Of a stretch of 36,384 nt of DNA, positions 32,083-36,384 are shown in pieces (positions within the stretch are counted from its first letter, which is position 1; each line of letters opens with the position of its first letter). A program made the translations under genes and the position numbers. The notes beneath the pieces are model-generated. The model was not told the DNA's origin and ran no database searches. It was given only the letters and a program-made list of their open reading frames with translations. The stretch comes from an uncultured Muribaculaceae bacterium (lineage in GTDB: Bacteria; Bacteroidota; Bacteroidia; Bacteroidales; Muribaculaceae). The DNA lies in NCBI GenBank assembly GCA_910587925.1, contig CAJUOC010000019.1:1-36384 (forward strand), given 5' to 3'.

Positions 32083-33306
32083 ATGAAAACGCTTACACTT
32101 TGTGCTGTTTTAGTCTTATTTGCGCCATTTGTGTCAGATGCGGCCGAGCGCATCCTGCCTGCTGGATTTACACCAAGGCACAGCGAGGCTGTCGTATCCA
32201 AGACTCTCCCGGCCGCAGCACAGTCGCAGCGGCCGGTACACGCGGCGCCCGCCGCCGCAGCCGATGCCCCCAAGGCCACGCGCGACGACATCCTCGGCGA
32301 CTATATCTACGATGAGTTTCGCTACACGGCCTCCTTTCAGGGCTGGGATTACATGTACTGCATCCCTCAGATAGTGGCCGGCGACGCCTCCGACGAGGTG
32401 ATACTCCTCGGCTTCTGGGCCGACTACGACACCTCCGTATACCCGCCTGTGCCCATATCGCAGGTCAAGGCAACCTTTGACTACGAGAGCCAGACCATCA
32501 GCATTCCGGCAGGCGCCAGCCTGGGCAAGTACGGAGACTATCCGGCATACATCTACGTGAGCGACTGGGCCACCGACATCATGCAGCCCGACCCGATAGT
32601 GCTCCACGTCGATGCCGCCACACGCGCCATCACCTACTACTGCGACCGCACCGACGGCACATGGATGACGCCCGAAAACTGCCTTATCGTCACCAGCGAG
32701 GCCGATGCCGTCGGGCAGCACATCACCAAGGGCGTGGACTTTATCGGCGCCATCATCATGAACAAGTACAATACCGTGATGAGCGTGACCAACCGCACCA
32801 CCGGCGACAGCGGGTACAATCCCATCTACACCGAGAGCCGCTCCGACGGCTTTACCGTGTACAATCTCGGCGGCTACGGATACGAGACCGGGCTGACGTT
32901 CAGCGTCGATACCGAGGCCGGCACATGCACGGCGCCCGTCACCCTGTGGGGCAAGGATGTGGCCGTGTCTGAGGGCGTCACCTCCGACATATATTTCGCC
33001 TCCGTATCGGGCGGCGACATCTCCGGCACCGTCACCAAGACCGACTCGGGCGCGTGGGCGGTAAAGCTCCCGTCGTGGTCGCTCTACGACACGGCCGCCG
33101 GCAAGGCTTATATCGAGTTTGCCGACGGAGCGTTTGACATCGAGCTGCCCGACCCGGCCGGTATCACAGGCATCACAGCCGCAGGCGACGGTGCCTCCGC
33201 TGCCGTATACTACGACCTCACCGGCCGACGCGTCGACGCGCCCGCCGCCGGCTCGCTGGTCATCGCAGTCGAGGGCGGCAAAGCAAGCAAAGTACTTATC
33301 AAATAA
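32083..33306 (+). CDS. Secreted protein of unknown function with degenerate C-terminal sorting-type tail
   Basis: 407 residues. A signal peptide (MKTLTLCAVLVLFAPFVSDA) without a lipobox Cys is followed by an Ala/Pro-rich stretch and a beta-rich body with many Tyr/Asp (GDYIYDEFRYTASFQGWDYMYCIPQIV, ATFDYESQTISIPAG). That pattern occurs in a group of Bacteroidales secreted proteins of unknown role. The C-terminus (AVYYDLTGRRVDAPAAGS...KVLIK) resembles the end of type IX secretion or Por-type tails in weakened form. No enzyme motif is visible. The BspA-like gene starts 15 nt after its stop, so the two are probably one transcript and may share a location on the cell surface. Confidence 0.78.
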   Translation: MKTLTLCAVLVLFAPFVSDAAERILPAGFTPRHSEAVVSKTLPAAAQSQRPVHAAPAAAADAPKATRDDILGDYIYDEFRYTASFQGWDYMYCIPQIVAGDASDEVILLGFWADYDTSVYPPVPISQVKATFDYESQTISIPAGASLGKYGDYPAYIYVSDWATDIMQPDPIVLHVDAATRAITYYCDRTDGTWMTPENCLIVTSEADAVGQHITKGVDFIGAIIMNKYNTVMSVTNRTTGDSGYNPIYTESRSDGFTVYNLGGYGYETGLTFSVDTEAGTCTAPVTLWGKDVAVSEGVTSDIYFASVSGGDISGTVTKTDSGAWAVKLPSWSLYDTAAGKAYIEFADGAFDIELPDPAGITGITAAGDGASAAVYYDLTGRRVDAPAAGSLVIAVEGGKASKVLIK

Positions 33307-33321
33307 AAATACACGTCTTCT

Positions 33322-34725
33322 ATGAATCATTTTACCCGTCTATCGCTTACACTGTCTATCCTCACAGCCGGCATACTCCCGGCTGCCGCCGCCACCTTTA
33401 CCGCCGGCGGCCTGCAGTACACTACCATCGACGAGGCCACTGTCGCCGTTAAGAAATATGTCGAAGGCTCCGACATAGTGGTGCCATCGACCGTCAGAGA
33501 CGACGACGGCAACGTGTATACCGTCGTGGCGGTAAATGCCAGCGCCTTTGGCAGCGCCGCCGTCAAGTCGGTATCGTTTCCATCGACAGTCACTTCACTC
33601 GACTACTATGCCTTCAACCGCAGCTCGGTCGAGCGCGTCACCTTTGCCGAGGGGCTCGAGAGCATCGGCTACGGCGCATTCTCGATGTGTACGTCGCTCT
33701 CAGAGGTAAATCTGCCCGCCTCGCTCAAGGTGCTCGGCGCCGTATGGGAGCTGGCAGGGTGGGGCGGCTCGGCCTTTGCCCAGTGCACCTCGCTTACAAA
33801 GATTACGATACCTGCCGGCGTGACCGAGCTGCCGCAGCTCACCTTCCAGGGCTGTACCGCCCTTACGGAGGTGACTCTCAACGAGGGCCTCACCACCATC
33901 GGCGAGCGCGTCTTTGAGGAGTGCACGGCCCTCAAGAGCCTGCAGCTCCCCTCCACCGTCACCACCATCGAGCGTGCCGCCTTTATGAAGACCGGCCTGG
34001 ACAATCCCGTGGTGCCTGCCTCCATCAGGATTATCCCCAACAGCTGCTACCTCTGGTGCGGCGATATGAAGAGCTTCACCATCGAGGAGGGCATAGTCGA
34101 GGTGGGCAAGCAGGCATTTGCCGACTGCGCCCTCGAGTCTGTCGAGGTGCCCGCCTCGGTCGAGTGGATACGCACCGATGCCTTCCAGGGCAACGGCAAC
34201 GTCAAGACCATACGCCTCGGCTCGGGCCTGCGCCGCCTCGGCCACAGCGCCCTGGCCGTATGGGCGCCCTCGATGCAGGCCAATGTGCCGCAGTGGTCGC
34301 TTACCGACATATATCTGGAGTCGACCGTGCCCCCGGTGCATGAGCAGAACGACGACCACTTCGACCAGCTCGACGACGATTTCTTCTTCGGCGGCAAGGA
34401 GTTTACCGACGAGCTCCGCGAGAAATTTTACAGCGAGGTGAAGCTGCACGTGCCCGACGCGGCTGTCGAGGCCTACCGCAGCGCCGACATCTGGAAAGAG
34501 TTTAAGAATATCAACGGCTCCACCGACGCCGTGACCGATATCGTCGCTCCCTGCCCGCTGGCCGTATCGGGCGGTGTGGCCACAGCTCCCGGCCTCATCG
34601 AGGTATACAGCGTATCGGGCGTGCGCGTGGCCGCCGGCACCGGCTCTGTCGACCTGGGCGCCATCGGCGGCGGTGTGTACATCGTCAAGGCCGGCGCGGA
34701 GACCATCAAGGCTGTGGTGCGCTGA
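33322..34725 (+). CDS. BspA-type leucine-rich repeat (LRR_5) secreted protein
   Basis: 467 residues with a signal peptide (MNHFTRLSLTLSILTAGILPAAA). From about residue 55 to 330 it consists of BspA-like repeats of about 22-24 residues with the cores IPxxVTxLxxxxFxGCTALTEVTLNEGLTTIGERVFEEC split over consecutive turns, typical of the LRR_5 family. A linker and a C-terminal tail follow (VYSVSGVRV...GGGVYIVKAG), again like a degenerate sorting domain. Members of this family are surface-exposed and linked to adhesion or binding of host or glycan targets; the ligand here is unknown. It is co-transcribed with the upstream secreted protein and followed by a strong terminator. Confidence 0.88.
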   Translation: MNHFTRLSLTLSILTAGILPAAAATFTAGGLQYTTIDEATVAVKKYVEGSDIVVPSTVRDDDGNVYTVVAVNASAFGSAAVKSVSFPSTVTSLDYYAFNRSSVERVTFAEGLESIGYGAFSMCTSLSEVNLPASLKVLGAVWELAGWGGSAFAQCTSLTKITIPAGVTELPQLTFQGCTALTEVTLNEGLTTIGERVFEECTALKSLQLPSTVTTIERAAFMKTGLDNPVVPASIRIIPNSCYLWCGDMKSFTIEEGIVEVGKQAFADCALESVEVPASVEWIRTDAFQGNGNVKTIRLGSGLRRLGHSALAVWAPSMQANVPQWSLTDIYLESTVPPVHEQNDDHFDQLDDDFFFGGKEFTDELREKFYSEVKLHVPDAAVEAYRSADIWKEFKNINGSTDAVTDIVAPCPLAVSGGVATAPGLIEVYSVSGVRVAAGTGSVDLGAIGGGVYIVKAGAETIKAVVR

Positions 34726-34747
34726 GCCGCTACCCGGCATCAATGCC

Positions 34748-34786
34748 AAAATGCCGTCCCGGCGCCCGGGCGGCATTTTCTTTTTG
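34748..34786 (+). terminator. Rho-independent terminator after the BspA-like gene
   Basis: AAAATGCCG (34748-34756) pairs with CGGCATTTT (34771-34779), with an inner CCCGG/CCGGG extension, followed by CTTTTTG. The T-run supplies the -33 box of the nadC promoter. Confidence 0.88.
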
Positions 34787-34814
34787 CGCATTTACAGCCG
34801 ATTGCCTACCTTTG
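34783..34814 (+). promoter_or_regulatory. Bacteroidota promoter for nadC
   Basis: TTTG (34783-34786), a 20-nt spacer, and TACCTTTG (34807-34814), an exact consensus match 27 nt before the ATG at 34842. It rules out the longer frame that would start at 34743. Confidence 0.82.
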
Positions 34815-34841
34815 TACCATATACGTACAAACTCTAAGACA

Positions 34842-35702
34842 ATGGAAACTCCCGACCAACTCATCGACGACCTGCTCACCCTGGCCTTTGCCGAGGATGT
34901 GGGCGACGGCGACGCCACCACTCTCAGCACCATCCCCGCCGAGGCCCGCGGCCGTCAGCAACTGATAGTAAAGGAAGAAGGCATACTGGCCGGTGTCAAC
35001 ATAGCCCGGCGCGTGTTTGAGAAGTTTGACCCCGAGCTGCACATGACCGTGATGATAGGCGACGGCGCCCGCGTAAAGCCCGGCGACGTGGCCTTTGTGG
35101 TCGAGGGCCCGGTGCGTTCGCTGCTCCAGACCGAGCGCACCATGCTCAATATCATGCAGCGCATGAGCGGTATCGCCACCACCACCGCCCGCTACCAGGA
35201 GCGCCTTGACGGTCTCAAGGCCAAGGTACTCGATACCCGCAAGACTACCCCCGGCATGCGTCTGCTCGAGAAGCAGGCCGTGAAAATCGGCGGCGGTGCC
35301 AACCATCGCATCGGCCTCTTCGACATGGTGCTCATCAAAGACAATCACGTCGACTTTGCCGGCGGCATCACCCCCGCCGTCGAGCGAGCCAAGCAATGGT
35401 GCCGCGAGCAGGGCAAGGATCTGCGCATTGAGGTCGAGGTACGCAATACTCCCGAAATCGAGGAGGCGCTCGCCGCAGGCGTAGACCGCATCATGCTCGA
35501 CAACTACACCCCGCAGGATACAGCCGAGGCCGTGCGACTCATCCGCAGCCGCGATGCCAAGGTGGAGATAGAGTCGTCTGGCGGCATCACCATCGACACC
35601 CTGCGCGCATATGGCGAGGCCGGCGTCGATTTCATCTCGGTGGGCGCGCTCACACACTCGGTCAAGGGGCTCGACATGAGTTTCAAGGCCGTGCACGACT
35701 GA
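34842..35702 (+). CDS. nadC: Nicotinate-nucleotide pyrophosphorylase (carboxylating), quinolinate phosphoribosyltransferase
   Basis: 286 residues, standard length. It converts quinolinate and PRPP to nicotinate mononucleotide, CO2 and pyrophosphate in de novo NAD synthesis. Family landmarks: FAEDVGDGDATT at the N-terminus, ERTMLNIMQRMSGIATTT, VLDTRKTTPGMRLLEKQAVKIGG, NHRIGLFDMVLIKDNH with active-site basic residues, RIEVEVRNTPE, DRIMLDNYTP and the C-terminal ESSGGI and SVGALTHS. The start is set by the promoter and by the usual N-terminus. nadA and nadB are not adjacent. The flavodoxin gene follows after 45 nt. Confidence 0.97.
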   Translation: METPDQLIDDLLTLAFAEDVGDGDATTLSTIPAEARGRQQLIVKEEGILAGVNIARRVFEKFDPELHMTVMIGDGARVKPGDVAFVVEGPVRSLLQTERTMLNIMQRMSGIATTTARYQERLDGLKAKVLDTRKTTPGMRLLEKQAVKIGGGANHRIGLFDMVLIKDNHVDFAGGITPAVERAKQWCREQGKDLRIEVEVRNTPEIEEALAAGVDRIMLDNYTPQDTAEAVRLIRSRDAKVEIESSGGITIDTLRAYGEAGVDFISVGALTHSVKGLDMSFKAVHD

Positions 35703-35720
35703 ACATACCGCCCCCGCGGC

Positions 35721-35738
35721 GTGTTTTCATGTAAACAC
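35721..35738 (+). other. Small inverted repeat upstream of the flavodoxin gene
   Basis: GTGTTT (35721-35726) and AAACAC (35733-35738) with a 6-nt gap, 9 nt before the flavodoxin ATG. It could be a short mRNA hairpin over the initiation region or an operator, and may be chance. Confidence 0.35.
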
Positions 35739-35747
35739 ATTACTGAC

Positions 35748-36251
35748 ATGAAAACCGCTATCTACTATGCAACATCGGCCGGCACCACGGCCGATATCGC
35801 CTCCCGTATAGCCCGCGCTCTCGGCGTGGACGCATCCGATGTATACGACGTGGCCACGGCCGCGCCGTCGACCGTCGCCGGCTACGACCGCCTCATACTT
35901 GGCTCGCCCACCTACGGCGCCGGGGAGCTGCCCGGCACGATGGACGACTTCCTGCACGGGCTCGAGGTGCTCGACCTGCGCGGCAAGACCGTCGCTCTCT
36001 TCGGCGACGGCGACGAGTCGATGTCTGATACATTCTGCTCCGCAGTGGGCGAGATGTACCGTCGTCTGCGCCCGACCGGCGCCACATTTACCGGCGCCTT
36101 CACCTCCGAGCCATACGACTATACCCACTCCGAGGCTGTGGCCGACGGCCCCGACAACCTCGGCCGCGTCGCCTGCGGCCTTCTCATCGACCAAGTCAAC
36201 CGCCCCGAGCTCACCGACGACCGCATCGCCCGCTGGGTAGCCACCCTTTGA
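35748..36251 (+). CDS. fldA: Long-chain flavodoxin
   Basis: 167 residues from the ATG at 35748 (MKTAIYYATSAGTTADIASRIA). An upstream in-frame ATG at 35721 lies in a small dyad and gives an atypical N-terminus. The FMN phosphate loop is ATSAGTT, somewhat altered from the usual STGNT. The loops around the isoalloxazine ring appear as GSPTYGAGELPGTMDDF and FGDGDESMSDTFCSAVGEMY, and the C-terminal part with LIDQVNRPELTDDRIARW matches long-chain flavodoxins. It is a low-potential one- or two-electron carrier in the cytoplasm, commonly a ferredoxin substitute under iron limitation. It could be transcribed with nadC (45-nt gap); I see no Fur-like box. Confidence 0.93.
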   Translation: MKTAIYYATSAGTTADIASRIARALGVDASDVYDVATAAPSTVAGYDRLILGSPTYGAGELPGTMDDFLHGLEVLDLRGKTVALFGDGDESMSDTFCSAVGEMYRRLRPTGATFTGAFTSEPYDYTHSEAVADGPDNLGRVACGLLIDQVNRPELTDDRIARWVATL

Positions 36252-36258
36252 TTCCAGC

Positions 36259-36384
36259 CGCCCACATCGACGCGGCCTGATGTGGGCGCCCGCATCACCT
36301 TGTCTGATAATGGCGCCCACATCAACCTTGTTCCCCCGCAGTAGGGGCGCGGCCTGCCGCGCCCGCACCCGCCTGCCGCGCCCG
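36259..36384. repeat. Nested inverted and direct repeats downstream of the flavodoxin gene, to the window end
   Basis: CGCCCACATC (36259-36268) pairs with GATGTGGGCG (36279-36288). The same right arm, extended as TGATGTGGGCGCC (36278-36290), also pairs perfectly with GGCGCCCACATCA (36312-36324). GGCGCCC(A/G)CATCA followed by CCTTGT occurs twice as an imperfect direct repeat. Then GGGCGCGG (36345-36352) / CCGCGCCC (36357-36364) forms a hairpin, and CCTGCCGCGCCCG is repeated with a 19-nt period at 36353 and 36372. The first hairpin may terminate the flavodoxin transcript, but no T-run follows. No gene is seen here. Confidence 0.8.

Noticed and set aside
34743..34841. N-terminal extension of NadC
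   Set aside because: It translates the terminator and promoter; the family N-terminus begins at 34842.

Overview
The window looks like chromosomal DNA from a GC-rich member of the Bacteroidales, possibly Muribaculaceae-like. The evidence is a SusC/SusD pair, a hybrid two-component regulator tail, BACON and BspA-type domains, a DUF6377-type regulator, and promoters of the Bacteroidota form TTTG-N18-20-TAnnTTTG. The family placement is inference. Both ends lie in short GC-rich repeats (a 35-bp tandem repeat at 1-90, nested inverted and direct repeats at 36259-36384), which suggests an assembled contig broken at repeats.

Layout. 1-843: 3' part of a hybrid two-component regulator (receiver plus AraC), convergent with a secreted GH128-type glycosidase (901-2910, minus). 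The two genes share a perfect 34-bp inverted repeat. 3055-3369 (minus): alanine-rich helical protein. 3475-9862: a Pro/Gln/Arg/His repeat protein followed 10 nt later by a 1794-residue alpha-2-macroglobulin-like protein. 9994-11694: SulP-STAS anion transporter. 11879-12088: tiny acidic lipoprotein. 12191-15687: mutL, whose end overlaps a membrane-spanning DUF6377 regulator.

15995-26912 is a polysaccharide utilization locus: SusC-like transporter, SusD-like lipoprotein, two surface lipoproteins in the SusE/F positions, and a BACON-GH5 (GH5_4-like) endoglucanase lipoprotein. It is followed directly by xylulokinase, xylose isomerase and a xylose/H+ symporter (27016-31379). The likely logic is surface binding and endo-cleavage of a xylose-bearing beta-glucan (xyloglucan would fit) or related glycan, SusCD import, then xylose entry to the pentose phosphate pathway. 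The enzymes that would release xylose are not in the window. The DUF6377 protein just upstream is the natural candidate regulator.

31457-31927 (minus) is rlmH. 32083-34725 holds two secreted proteins, one BspA-like, both with degenerate C-terminal sorting-type tails. 34842-36251 holds nadC and a long-chain flavodoxin. I see no tRNA, rRNA, CRISPR array, insertion sequence or phage gene. The strongest leads are the frame-breaking 35-bp repeat in the regulator, terminators whose T-tracts double as the -33 box of the next promoter, the long palindrome at 832-901, the stem-loop inside the PUL operon, and the compact GH5-xylose locus.
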